Below, one piece after another: positions 6,119-12,984 of a stretch of DNA of 17,018 nucleotides. Below the pieces are notes generated by a model, which saw only the letters and a list, made by a program, of their open reading frames with translations, made no database searches and was not told where the DNA came from. This DNA is from a bacterium (GTDB lineage Bacteria; UBA9089; CG2-30-40-21), in the NCBI GenBank assembly GCA_030018795.1, contig JASEHA010000018.1, positions 1 to 17,018 on the forward strand, in the 5' to 3' direction. Each line of letters begins with the position of its first letter. The first letter of the stretch is position 1. The position numbers and the translations under genes are program-made.

Positions 6119-6316
6119 ATGGAAAAAATATGGATAAATAAGATAAATTCATTTGAGGAGGCAGAAAGAGCTGATGATAATTACTATCGAGAGATGACTC
6201 CCAATGAAAGATTGGAGACTATGCAGTTTTTAAGGGAGATACATTTCAAACTAAAGAAGGACATAGGAAATGAAAGTAGAGAAGGATTACGAAGATCTAT
6301 TAAGGTTATTAAATAA
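6119..6316 (+). CDS. 65-aa partner protein of a nucleotidyltransferase pair
   Basis: A short, charged, predicted-helical protein (SFEEAERADDNYYREMTPNE in the middle, ending GLRRSIKVIK). The segment MTPNERLETMQFLREIHFKL recalls small proteins often found just upstream of DUF6036/AbiEii-like nucleotidyltransferases, but I cannot name a family with certainty. It starts 1 base after the AlbA_2 fragment and overlaps the nucleotidyltransferase gene by 47 bp in another frame, implying tight translational coupling. The arrangement suits an antitoxin or chaperone for its neighbour. Function is inferred from context only. Confidence 0.6.
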   Translation: MEKIWINKINSFEEAERADDNYYREMTPNERLETMQFLREIHFKLKKDIGNESREGLRRSIKVIK

Positions 6317-6713
6317 ACATAAGGTAACATATTGCATTGTTGGTGCATACGCAGTAGCCTTCTATGCCAGACCAAGATATACAAAAGATTTGGACATCTT
6401 GGTAGAACCAGATATTAAAAATGGGAGAAGGATTGTTAATGCCCTTAATGAATTTGGATTCCAAAGCCTGTCCTTAAAAGAAGAGGATTTTAGTCAAAAA
6501 GGGATGATTGTCCAGTTGGGATATGAACCGATAAGAATAGATATTATTACCTCTATTAAAGGTTGTACCTTTCAAGAGGTATGGGATAAGAAGCAAACAG
6601 GAATCTATGGAGAAGAAGAAGTTTTCTTTATAGGCAGAGACGAATTGATAAAAAATAAGGAAATATCAAGCCACAAGCAGGATAAAGTAGATTTAGAGAT
6701 CCTGACCAATTAA
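6270..6713 (+). CDS. Nucleotidyltransferase-fold protein (AbiEii/DUF6036-like)
   Basis: A 147-aa minimal nucleotidyltransferase. Its core reads CIVGAYAVAFYARPRYTKDL (22-41) and then DILVEP, giving the DxD metal-binding pair D40/D42. A third acid is D91 in IRIDIITSI. The canonical GG/GS before the acids is Gly25-Ala26 here. The C-terminal KNKEISSHKQDKVDLEIL matches the RKNK..R.QDL.DLE tail seen in such proteins. Family members transfer nucleotides to RNA or protein targets and include toxins. The start (ATG 6270) lies inside the upstream 65-aa gene, preceded by AAGGACATAGGA. The substrate is unknown. Confidence 0.75.
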   Translation: MKVEKDYEDLLRLLNKHKVTYCIVGAYAVAFYARPRYTKDLDILVEPDIKNGRRIVNALNEFGFQSLSLKEEDFSQKGMIVQLGYEPIRIDIITSIKGCTFQEVWDKKQTGIYGEEEVFFIGRDELIKNKEISSHKQDKVDLEILTN

Positions 6714-6800
6714 AATTCACCACAGAGATACGAAGAAAAATGGGAGCGAGGTTTAGCAACTCTCTCCTCTGACCGATTACCAAAAGACTAATTTTTCCTC

Positions 6801-6840
6801 TTGACATCCATGTCCCTATATGATAAACTTAATCTATAAT
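6801..6840 (+). promoter_or_regulatory. Candidate promoter upstream of the PilB/GspE gene
   Basis: A perfect TTGACA (6801-6806) is followed at 17 bp by TAAACT (6824-6829), a 4/6 match to the -10 consensus; a perfect TATAAT lies further on at 6835-6840, too far from the -35. It is about 130 bp upstream of the ATPase start. Plausible but weaker than the vapBC promoter. Confidence 0.4.
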
Positions 6841-6967
6841 GAAAATAGTTTTATGAAGCTATCAAAAAACTGTCACAAAGTGGATTATTTCAACAAATCA
6901 CTGCACTGGACAGGGCTGTGATGCTCTGCCAGTGAATTTGGCGTTATCCAGCAAGGTGGTGAGTAAG

Positions 6968-8731
6968 ATGTATTTTGAAAGAAAGCGGCTTGGTGAAATG
7001 CTGCGGGATGCAGGGATTCTTACTAATGAGCAGCTCGAGATTGCACTGGAAGAGAAAAAGAGATCCAAAGAACGATTGGGCAAGATATTGGTTGATCTGG
7101 GGTTTACTACAGAGGGTATTATCCTTGATTTCCTTGGCAGCCAGCTGAATATTCCTTATATAAATCTTGATGATATGGATATCCAACAGTTTGATGCCAA
7201 GGTAAGAAAGGATGTGTTAGAAGGGCTTATCAGACGACACCTGGTATTGCCTGTTATCAAAGATGGAAAATCAATTACTGTGGCTATGGCTGACCCATTG
7301 GATGTTTTCGCTTTAGATGATATGAAAAAAGCTACCGGGTGTGATATCAAGCCAGTGATTGCTACAGAATCAATGATTAAATCAGCCATTGAAAGGGTGT
7401 ATGGACGTGAAGAGTCTACACTTGAAGAAATATTAAAAGGGATAGATGTCCAACGATTTGATGTTGTAAGGGCTACAGATGAGGTAGCAGTTGATCTGAC
7501 CAGCCGAAGTTCAGAAAAAGAGGCACCAATAATAAAGCTGGCCAATCATATCCTTCTTCAGGCAATTACAGTGGGTGCAAGCGATATACACCTTGAGCCT
7601 TATCAAAAGGATATTAGGTTAAGATACAGGATTGATGGTATCCTTCATGAGTTTGAAGCACCACCCAAAAGCGTTCATGCCGCAATAGTCTCCAGAATAA
7701 AAATCATTGGGAATATGGATATTGCTGAACATAGACTCCCTCAGGATGGAAGGGCAAAGATTATCATTGAAAATAGGGAGGCAGACTTAAGGATCTCGAT
7801 TATCCCTACGGTAAATGGCGAAAAAGTGGTTATACGAGTACTTGATCCAAAGGGTTTGTGCGTGGATATGTCAAAATTAGGGTTTGAAGCGGAGGTTTTG
7901 AGGCTGTATACAAGAATAATTACCTCTCCACATGGAATTATCCTGATTACCGGACCTACTGGAAGCGGTAAGTCTACCACTCTTTACTCTACCTTAAGAA
8001 CAATTAATGCTGCGGATAAAAATATTATCACCATGGAGGACCCGGTTGAATATATGATGCGCGGGATAAATCAGGTTCAGGCAAGACCTGATATTGGGCT
8101 TGACTTTACTACCGGACTGCGATCATTTATGCGACAGGATCCAGATATTATCCTGGTTGGTGAGATACGAGACCGTGAAACAGCTGAGGTAGCTATCAAT
8201 GCTGCCTTAACCGGACATCTTGTATTTGCTACACTCCATACCAATGATGCCGCCGGTGCTGTAACCAGATTGGTCAATATGGGTATTGAACCATTTCTGA
8301 TAACCTCAACTATTATCTTGAGCGTTGCTCAGAGATTAGTGAGAAAGGTCTGTTCTGTATGTGCTCAAGAATATGAGCCATCAGAAATCCTTTTGAAAGA
8401 ATTGGGTGTAATCAAAAAACCAGGGGAAAAGATAACATTCAAAAGTGGACAGGGTTGTGGACATTGTACCCGGACAGGGTATCGCGGCCGTCTTGGGGTG
8501 TTTGAGGTTATGCAGATAACAGATAATATCAGGGATATGATCCTTGCCCGAGAGGCATCTCATGTGATCAAGGAAGAAGCAGCCAGACAGGGCATGATTA
8601 CCCTTGAAGAGGCAGCCTTAAGAAAGGTTCTGGATGGGCATACTACCTCTGAAGAACTGATTCGGGTTGCCTTTGAAGCAAGAGGGAAGTTAGAGATACA
8701 CCCCCGCTCGGAAAAATCAGAAAAAGGATGA
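6968..8731 (+). CDS. PilB/GspE-family secretion/pilus assembly ATPase
   Basis: A hexameric cytoplasmic ATPase that powers type IV pilus extension or type II secretion. From ATG 6968 it is 587 aa. An MshEN/T2SSE_N domain opens the protein (RLGEMLRDAGILTNEQLEIA). Then come Walker A GPTGSGKST (329-337), the Asp box EDPVEY (357-362), Walker B ILVGEIRDRE (396-405), the His box GHLVFATLHTND (416-427) and a four-cysteine zinc site (C462, C465, C497, C500). GGTGAG just upstream serves as ribosome site; in-frame GTG starts exist at 6932 and 6956. No other pilus genes are adjacent, so assignment to pilus or secretion cannot be decided. Confidence 0.92.
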   Translation: MYFERKRLGEMLRDAGILTNEQLEIALEEKKRSKERLGKILVDLGFTTEGIILDFLGSQLNIPYINLDDMDIQQFDAKVRKDVLEGLIRRHLVLPVIKDGKSITVAMADPLDVFALDDMKKATGCDIKPVIATESMIKSAIERVYGREESTLEEILKGIDVQRFDVVRATDEVAVDLTSRSSEKEAPIIKLANHILLQAITVGASDIHLEPYQKDIRLRYRIDGILHEFEAPPKSVHAAIVSRIKIIGNMDIAEHRLPQDGRAKIIIENREADLRISIIPTVNGEKVVIRVLDPKGLCVDMSKLGFEAEVLRLYTRIITSPHGIILITGPTGSGKSTTLYSTLRTINAADKNIITMEDPVEYMMRGINQVQARPDIGLDFTTGLRSFMRQDPDIILVGEIRDRETAEVAINAALTGHLVFATLHTNDAAGAVTRLVNMGIEPFLITSTIILSVAQRLVRKVCSVCAQEYEPSEILLKELGVIKKPGEKITFKSGQGCGHCTRTGYRGRLGVFEVMQITDNIRDMILAREASHVIKEEAARQGMITLEEAALRKVLDGHTTSEELIRVAFEARGKLEIHPRSEKSEKG

Positions 8732-8735
8732 TGCA

Positions 8736-8757
8736 ACTCAAGCTTTCCAGCTTGAGT
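8736..8757. repeat. Hairpin repeat after the ATPase gene
   Basis: A 9-bp perfect stem ACTCAAGCT/AGCTTGAGT with a TTCC loop, 5 bases past the stop. The downstream sequence ATTATAAAA lacks a U-run, so termination is doubtful. It shares its core with the hairpin at 5763-5779 and is probably a dispersed palindrome. Confidence 0.45.
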
Positions 8758-8796
8758 ATTATAAAAACACGAGCACAGAGTAATTCTGGATTATCT

Positions 8797-8824
8797 GTAG
8801 AGACGCAAGATGTTGCGTCTCTAC
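8797..8824. repeat. Perfect 12-bp-stem hairpin in the guaB3 leader
   Basis: GTAGAGACGCAA (8797-8808) and TTGCGTCTCTAC (8813-8824) pair perfectly around a GATG loop. The hairpin ends 11 bases before the GAGGAGG ribosome site of the GuaB3 gene, so it would be transcribed in the leader. Its look is that of dispersed palindromic repeats, but it could affect expression. Confidence 0.65.
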
Positions 8825-8848
8825 GTACGTTATATGAGGAGGAAAAAT

Positions 8849-10009
8849 ATGGGCAACTGGATTGGCCGCGGCCGAAAGGCTCGTACCTGCTATGGGTTTG
8901 ATGATATTGCGATTGTTCCTGGCGGGGTAACCATTGATCCAAACGATGTAGATACATCATGGATGCTTGGTGATATTAAGTTTGATATCCCGATACTTGC
9001 TTCAGCCATGGATGGGGTGGTGGATGTTCATTTTGCCACAGCCATGAGTAAGCTGGGCGGGATTGCCGTGCTTAATCTGGAAGGGATTCAAACCAGGTAT
9101 GATGACCCATCAGGGGCAATAGCTGAAATAGTTAAAGCCTCTCCAGATGAGGCAACTAATATCTTACAAAGGATATATGAAGAGCCTGTAAAAAAGGAAT
9201 TGGTACGTAAAAGAATAAAAGAGATAAAGGATGGGGGAGGGATTGCAGCTGTCTCAATTATCCCTCAAAGGGTAGCTGAGTTTGGCTTGTTTGCTCAAGA
9301 GGCAGGGGCTGATATCCTTGTTATTCAGGCAACCGTTGTTACGGCTAAGTATATCTCAAAGGCAAACCCTTCCTTAGATTTTAAGGAGTTAAAAAAGGAT
9401 CTTTCTATTCCAGTGATTGTTGGCAATTGTGTAACCTATGAGGCTGCTCTGGAGCTTATGGGAACAGGTATTTCTGGGCTGCTTGTTGGTGTTGGACCTG
9501 GTGCAGCCTGTACCACCCGCGGGGTGCTTGGCATTGGTGTGCCTCAGGTATCAGCAACAGTAGATTGTGCTGCAGCCAGGGATTTTTATTACAAGCAAAC
9601 AGGTATGTATGTTCCTATCATTACTGATGGCGGTATGTCTGTTGGCGGGGATGTTTGTAAGGCATTTGCATCTGGAGCAGATGCGGTAATGATAGGCTCT
9701 GCCTTTGCTAAGACAAAAGAGGCACCCGGACAAGGCTATCATTGGGGCATGGCTACACCACATCGTAATTTACCAAGGGGGACAAGGATTTTTGTCGGCA
9801 CATCCTCAACCCTTGAGGAAACCCTGTATGGTCCAGCCCATCTGGATGATGGTTCGCAAAACCTTGTTGGTGCCTTGCGAACCGCTATGGGTGTGTGTGG
9901 AGCAGCCAATATTAGACAAATGCAATTGGCTGAATTGGTTATTGCCCCAGCTATCAAAACAGAGGGCAAGATATTTCAAAAGGCACAGAGGATAGGAATG
10001 GGGAAGTAA
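8849..10009 (+). CDS. guaB3: GuaB3-type IMP dehydrogenase family protein
   Basis: A 386-aa TIM-barrel protein of the IMP dehydrogenase/GMP reductase family without the CBS insert, the hallmark of GuaB3. The catalytic loop GVGPGAACTTRGVLGIGVPQ (214-233) places the nucleophile at C221. IMP phosphate contacts fall in ITDGGMSVGGD (258-268) and VMIGSAFA. I chose ATG 8849, preceded by GAGGAGG (8836-8842). The longer open frame begins inside a hairpin loop and is unlikely. The family converts IMP to XMP using NAD, at the entry to guanine nucleotide synthesis; cyanobacterial GuaB3 has been reported to have this activity. Being a lone gene between repeats, it gives no further clue. Confidence 0.88.
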   Translation: MGNWIGRGRKARTCYGFDDIAIVPGGVTIDPNDVDTSWMLGDIKFDIPILASAMDGVVDVHFATAMSKLGGIAVLNLEGIQTRYDDPSGAIAEIVKASPDEATNILQRIYEEPVKKELVRKRIKEIKDGGGIAAVSIIPQRVAEFGLFAQEAGADILVIQATVVTAKYISKANPSLDFKELKKDLSIPVIVGNCVTYEAALELMGTGISGLLVGVGPGAACTTRGVLGIGVPQVSATVDCAAARDFYYKQTGMYVPIITDGGMSVGGDVCKAFASGADAVMIGSAFAKTKEAPGQGYHWGMATPHRNLPRGTRIFVGTSSTLEETLYGPAHLDDGSQNLVGALRTAMGVCGAANIRQMQLAELVIAPAIKTEGKIFQKAQRIGMGK

Positions 10010-10031
10010 GAGGGGGAAGAAGGAAGCTGTT

Positions 10032-10050
10032 ACTCGATGTTCAAGTTTTT
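10032..10050 (+). repeat. Solitary copy of the ACTCGATG terminal repeat
   Basis: The 19 bases beginning ACTCGATGTTC are identical to the left end of the 240-bp element at 14320. The flanking TGGTGACC does not continue the element's interior. This solo end lies 22 bases past the guaB3 stop. Confidence 0.7.
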
Positions 10051-10088
10051 ACTGGTGACCAAGACAAGAGCACCAGAGCACCGTAAGC

Positions 10089-10101
10089 AACATTCTATGT
10101 T
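10089..10101 (-). repeat. Short AACAT hairpin of the hairpin-plus-tag family
   Basis: AACAT-TCT-ATGTT is the inverted form of the hairpin core at 12871-12883. The GGCTAC tag is missing, so it is a fragmentary copy. Confidence 0.4.
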
Positions 10102-10113
10102 GGCATTAGATTA

Positions 10114-10135
10114 CCAGGATAGAATCCTGGGCTAC
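10114..10135 (+). repeat. Hairpin-plus-tag repeat, copy 2 (hairpin only)
   Basis: CCAGGAT/ATCCTGG forms a perfect 7-bp stem with an AGA loop and is followed by the GCTAC tag; the 25-nt tail found in the 56-bp copies is absent. It lies 22 bases upstream of the TPR-gene start, within its leader. Confidence 0.65.
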
Positions 10136-10156
10136 TATAAAGGAAGGTGAAAATAA

Positions 10157-10819
10157 ATGGCTCATATCAAAAAGCATGATTTGAAAAAGGATGAATTGGC
10201 ACTCTGGATACACGATGCTATAGAGTATGTCAAGAAAAATCCGACAAAGATTCAGACATACGGTGGGATTGCTGCCGGTGTGCTTATTGGGGGGATTATT
10301 CTTTGGTCAGCTATCTCTACTTCGATTAAGAACGTGAGGAATCAATTTTCTCAGGCACAGGTTGCATATCAACAATGTGTTCCTGGTGAAAAAGAGGGTT
10401 ATATAAAGGCAAAGGATGTTTTTTCATCCATTATCAACAAATATGGCTTTACCAAAGAGGCTAAGTTTGCCCGATTTTATAAGGGGGCATGCTGCTATTA
10501 CCTGGGAGAGTTTGATGATGCTAAGGTTTGCTTTGAGGAATTCTTAGAAAAATATCCAAAACACCCTTTGTCTCCATCTGCATATTGCCGTATAGGCAAC
10601 ATCTATGAGCAAAAAAAAGAGTTTGGGAAGGCAATTGATTCGTATAAGCTGGTATCAAAAAATTATCCAGACAGTTTTGAGGTTCAGGATGCTTCTTTGA
10701 GCCTTGGAAGGTGTTATCAGAGAATGGGCAACAATCTTGAGGCAAAGAAAATGTATGGGAAGATAACAAAAAATTCCGGATGGGCTGATGAGGCAAGGTT
10801 CTGGTGGAAAAATTTATGA
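10157..10819 (+). CDS. Membrane-anchored tetratricopeptide repeat protein (YfgM-like layout)
   Basis: A 220-aa protein with one N-terminal membrane segment (about 34-54, GGIAAGVLIGGIILWSAIS) after a short lysine-rich cytoplasmic part, then a helical TPR domain. TPR-like units are visible as ARFYKGACCYYLGEFDDAKV, AYCRIGNIYEQKKEFGKAID and SLGRCYQRMGNNLEAKKMY. Such proteins scaffold other proteins at the periplasmic face of the membrane. The start has a good AAGGAAGGTGA site. Its stop overlaps the GH57 start by 4 bp (ATGA), so the two are co-translated, though no functional link is obvious. No specific partner can be named. Confidence 0.8.
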   Translation: MAHIKKHDLKKDELALWIHDAIEYVKKNPTKIQTYGGIAAGVLIGGIILWSAISTSIKNVRNQFSQAQVAYQQCVPGEKEGYIKAKDVFSSIINKYGFTKEAKFARFYKGACCYYLGEFDDAKVCFEEFLEKYPKHPLSPSAYCRIGNIYEQKKEFGKAIDSYKLVSKNYPDSFEVQDASLSLGRCYQRMGNNLEAKKMYGKITKNSGWADEARFWWKNL

Positions 10820-12438
10820 GCACTCCATTACATGTTGCCTTCTTATGGCACATGCATCAACCATTTTACAAGGATATTTCTACTAAGGAATACGCTCTTC
10901 CATGGGTAAGGCTGCATGGGATCAAAGACTATTATGACATGGTTTCTATTCTGGATGCATACCCATCAATCCATCAAACATTTAACATGGTTCCATCCTT
11001 GATGATTCAGTTGGATGAGTATGCTAAGGGCGCAAGTGATAAGTATCTGAAACATACCCTTGTTCCGGCTAATGAGTTGAGTTATGGACAAAAGACCTTT
11101 CTCTTGCAGGAATTTTTTTCTGCGAACTGGGATAATATGATCAAACCCTTTCCAAGGTATCGAGAGCTTATTGAAAAAAGGGGCATTACCCTTTCAGGTG
11201 ATGGAGTATCTACGGCTATCAAAAGATTTGGCACTCAGGATTTTCTTGACCTTCAGGTTTGGTTTAATATTGCCTGGTTTGACCCACAATTTCAGGGAAG
11301 GGATTCATTATTAGTAAGCCTTATTCAAAAACAGCGTGGTTTTTCTGAGGAGGAAAAACAAAAGGTTATAGATAAACAAAGAGAGGTTATCTCTCTTATC
11401 TTGCCTGAATACAAAAGAATGCAGGATAAGGGACAGATTGAGGTCTCTGTAACCCCATATTATCACCCAATACTTCCCTTGTTATGTAATACAGAATTAG
11501 CCAGACAGTCAGACCATGGAGTTATCTTGCCAAACAAGAGATTTTCTGCCCCTGAGGATGCAAGGATGCAGATAAAAAAGGCTGTAGATTGCTATCAGCA
11601 TTACCTTGGCTGTAATCCCAGAGGGATGTGGCCATCAGAAGGAAGTGTGTGCAATGATATTATCCCTCTGGTAGCTGATAATGGTATTAACTGGCTGGCA
11701 ACAGATGAGTGGATTCTTTATCATACACTTGGCATGGACAGGCATAGTGCCCATCTGCTGTATAAACCGTATAATCTTAACATTGATGGGAAACAGGTAA
11801 GTGTCGTCTTTCGGGATAGAACACTTTCAGATACTATTGGTTTTACCTATGGGAAATGGAATACCTATGATGCAGTATCTGATTTTATCACCAGACTCCA
11901 TCATATTCGTGATATGCTGCCCAAAAAAAGAAATCATCTTGTGTGTATTGCCATGGATGGCGAGAATGCATGGGAATATTACTCAAAGGATGGCTGGGAA
12001 TTCTTAGAATATCTCTATACATGCCTTTCAAACGATGAAAGAATAAGGTGTGTTACTATAAGCGAGTATCTTAAGGAGAATCCTCCGCAAGAAACACTAC
12101 TTGAGATTCATCCCGGCTCATGGATAAATTCTAACTTCCGTATCTGGATAGGAGACAAGGAAGAAAACAGGGCCTGGGATTATTTGTATGAGACAAGAGA
12201 GGCTCTGGTAAATTTTGAAAAGAAACATGGTCAATCAGACAAGACTCAAGCTGCCTGGGAATATATCTATATTGCTGAAGGCTCAGACTGGTTCTGGTGG
12301 TATGGAGATACTCACTACTCTCCAAACGCAGACATCTTCGATTTCCTGTTCAGGGGGTACCTGGAAGGGGTATATAAGATTCTTGGGTTAAGGGTTCCGG
12401 AAGGGATTAAGAAACCGATACGGGGGCAGTATCGGTAG
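10816..12438 (+). CDS. Glycoside hydrolase family 57 protein
   Basis: A 540-aa GH57 enzyme of the alpha-amylase/4-alpha-glucanotransferase-like group (COG1449 type), acting on alpha-1,4-glucans such as glycogen or maltodextrin. Family signatures present are WHMHQP near the N-terminus (H12, H14), GMWPSEGSV with the expected nucleophile E275, and CIAMDGENAWEYY with the expected acid/base D381. SDWFWWYGDTHYSPNADIFD near the C-terminus is also typical. No signal peptide is seen, so it is probably cytoplasmic. ATG 10816 overlaps the TPR stop; an in-frame GTG at 10804 is less likely. Whether it hydrolyses, transfers or branches cannot be settled from motifs. Confidence 0.88.
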   Translation: MSTPLHVAFLWHMHQPFYKDISTKEYALPWVRLHGIKDYYDMVSILDAYPSIHQTFNMVPSLMIQLDEYAKGASDKYLKHTLVPANELSYGQKTFLLQEFFSANWDNMIKPFPRYRELIEKRGITLSGDGVSTAIKRFGTQDFLDLQVWFNIAWFDPQFQGRDSLLVSLIQKQRGFSEEEKQKVIDKQREVISLILPEYKRMQDKGQIEVSVTPYYHPILPLLCNTELARQSDHGVILPNKRFSAPEDARMQIKKAVDCYQHYLGCNPRGMWPSEGSVCNDIIPLVADNGINWLATDEWILYHTLGMDRHSAHLLYKPYNLNIDGKQVSVVFRDRTLSDTIGFTYGKWNTYDAVSDFITRLHHIRDMLPKKRNHLVCIAMDGENAWEYYSKDGWEFLEYLYTCLSNDERIRCVTISEYLKENPPQETLLEIHPGSWINSNFRIWIGDKEENRAWDYLYETREALVNFEKKHGQSDKTQAAWEYIYIAEGSDWFWWYGDTHYSPNADIFDFLFRGYLEGVYKILGLRVPEGIKKPIRGQYR

Positions 12439-12461
12439 AGATAAGGCTGTGCTTTGTCTCT
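12414..12461 (+). terminator. Two overlapping candidate hairpins at the GH57 stop
   Basis: ACCGATAC (12414-12421) pairs with GTATCGGT (12429-12436) over the end of the gene. Immediately after, AGAGATAAGGC (12437-12447) can pair in RNA with GCTTTGTCTCT (12451-12461), 11 bp with two G-U pairs. Only a short T-rich stretch follows, so the terminator call is weak; an mRNA-stabilising 3' structure is an alternative. Confidence 0.3.
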
Positions 12462-12516
12462 TTGTGTACATTTGCCTACGCAGCAGTCTATCCCCCTATT
12501 TTTCAAGGAGAAACAG

Positions 12517-12723
12517 ATGCTTTGTTGCAATCAATGTGAAAAATATAATACTTGTCCAAAAAAGTGGATACTTGGTGAGAGGGGACTGCCTCAAACCTGT
12601 TGCTTTGAATGTTCTATTTTCCCCGAGTGTTTTGAAGATAACAGGAAAAAGCGATGGGAAGTAATCCATCAGGCAGAGGATGGGAATGCAGAGGTACTTC
12701 AAGTATCTTGCTTGCGTTTGTGA
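12517..12723 (+). CDS. 68-aa protein with two CCx2Cx5C cysteine clusters
   Basis: The start at 12517 has a good AAGGAG site 7 bases upstream. The product is small and cysteine-rich. CCNQCEKYNTC (3-13) and CCFECSIFPEC (28-38) share the spacing CC-x2-C-x5-C, an internal duplication of a putative metal-binding unit. The C-terminal 30 residues are charged, with one further Cys. I do not recognise the family. Eight clustered cysteines could bind zinc or iron-sulfur clusters; which is unknown. It stands alone between the GH57 gene and a repeat-rich gap. Confidence 0.65.
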   Translation: MLCCNQCEKYNTCPKKWILGERGLPQTCCFECSIFPECFEDNRKKRWEVIHQAEDGNAEVLQVSCLRL

Positions 12724-12776
12724 TACCAACCGCTTACGAAAATGGCAGCATTCTTTAGATTGGCGTATTTACTGCT

Positions 12777-12832
12777 ATTATCCTGAAATCGGCAAGTAAA
12801 TGGGATGAATGTAGCCCAGGATTCTATCCTGG
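12777..12832 (-). repeat. 56-bp hairpin-plus-tag repeat, copy 3
   Basis: Read on the minus strand: a perfect CCAGGAT/ATCCTGG hairpin, GCTAC tag, 9-nt spacer, then the 25-nt tail identical to 34-58. The total length of 56 bp exactly equals copy 1, which defines the unit boundaries well. Confidence 0.85.
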
Positions 12833-12868
12833 CTATACTTAGCTAATGATTGATCTGTCTGAAGTTTT

Positions 12869-12952
12869 CCAACATAGAATGTTGGGCTACATCCGGCATT
12901 CACAGGGATAAGCATTACCAGTATTTGGGTACTTGCCGATTCCAGGATTATC
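12869..12952 (+). repeat. Hairpin-plus-tag repeat, copy 4 (diverged, long spacer)
   Basis: The hairpin is CCAACAT/ATGTTGG with AGA loop, followed by GCTAC (12886-12890). The conserved tail TACTTGCCGATT..CAGGATTATC appears at 12930-12952 after a 39-nt rather than 9-nt spacer. It is divergently arranged with copy 3, so their tails form the arms of a large palindrome. Confidence 0.7.
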
Positions 12953-12984
12953 TCAAATGCTGAAGCAGAAGTAGAGGGTTTGAA

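Noticed and set aside
8736..8757. Hairpin after the PilB/GspE gene considered as an intrinsic terminator
   Set aside because: No T-run follows, and a near-identical palindrome occurs at 5763-5779 away from any gene end.
9705..9995. 96-aa + strand ORF inside guaB3
   Set aside because: Out-of-frame shadow of a well-conserved enzyme; no independent start signal.
5833..10050. Solo ACTCGATG ends considered as boundaries of one 4.2-kb composite transposon
   Set aside because: Their orientation is opposite to that of the ends of the complete 240-bp element, and the enclosed genes look chromosomal.
10804..10815. Upstream GTG start for the GH57 gene
   Set aside because: The ATG at 10816 gives the usual 4-bp overlap and puts the HMHQP motif at the normal distance.
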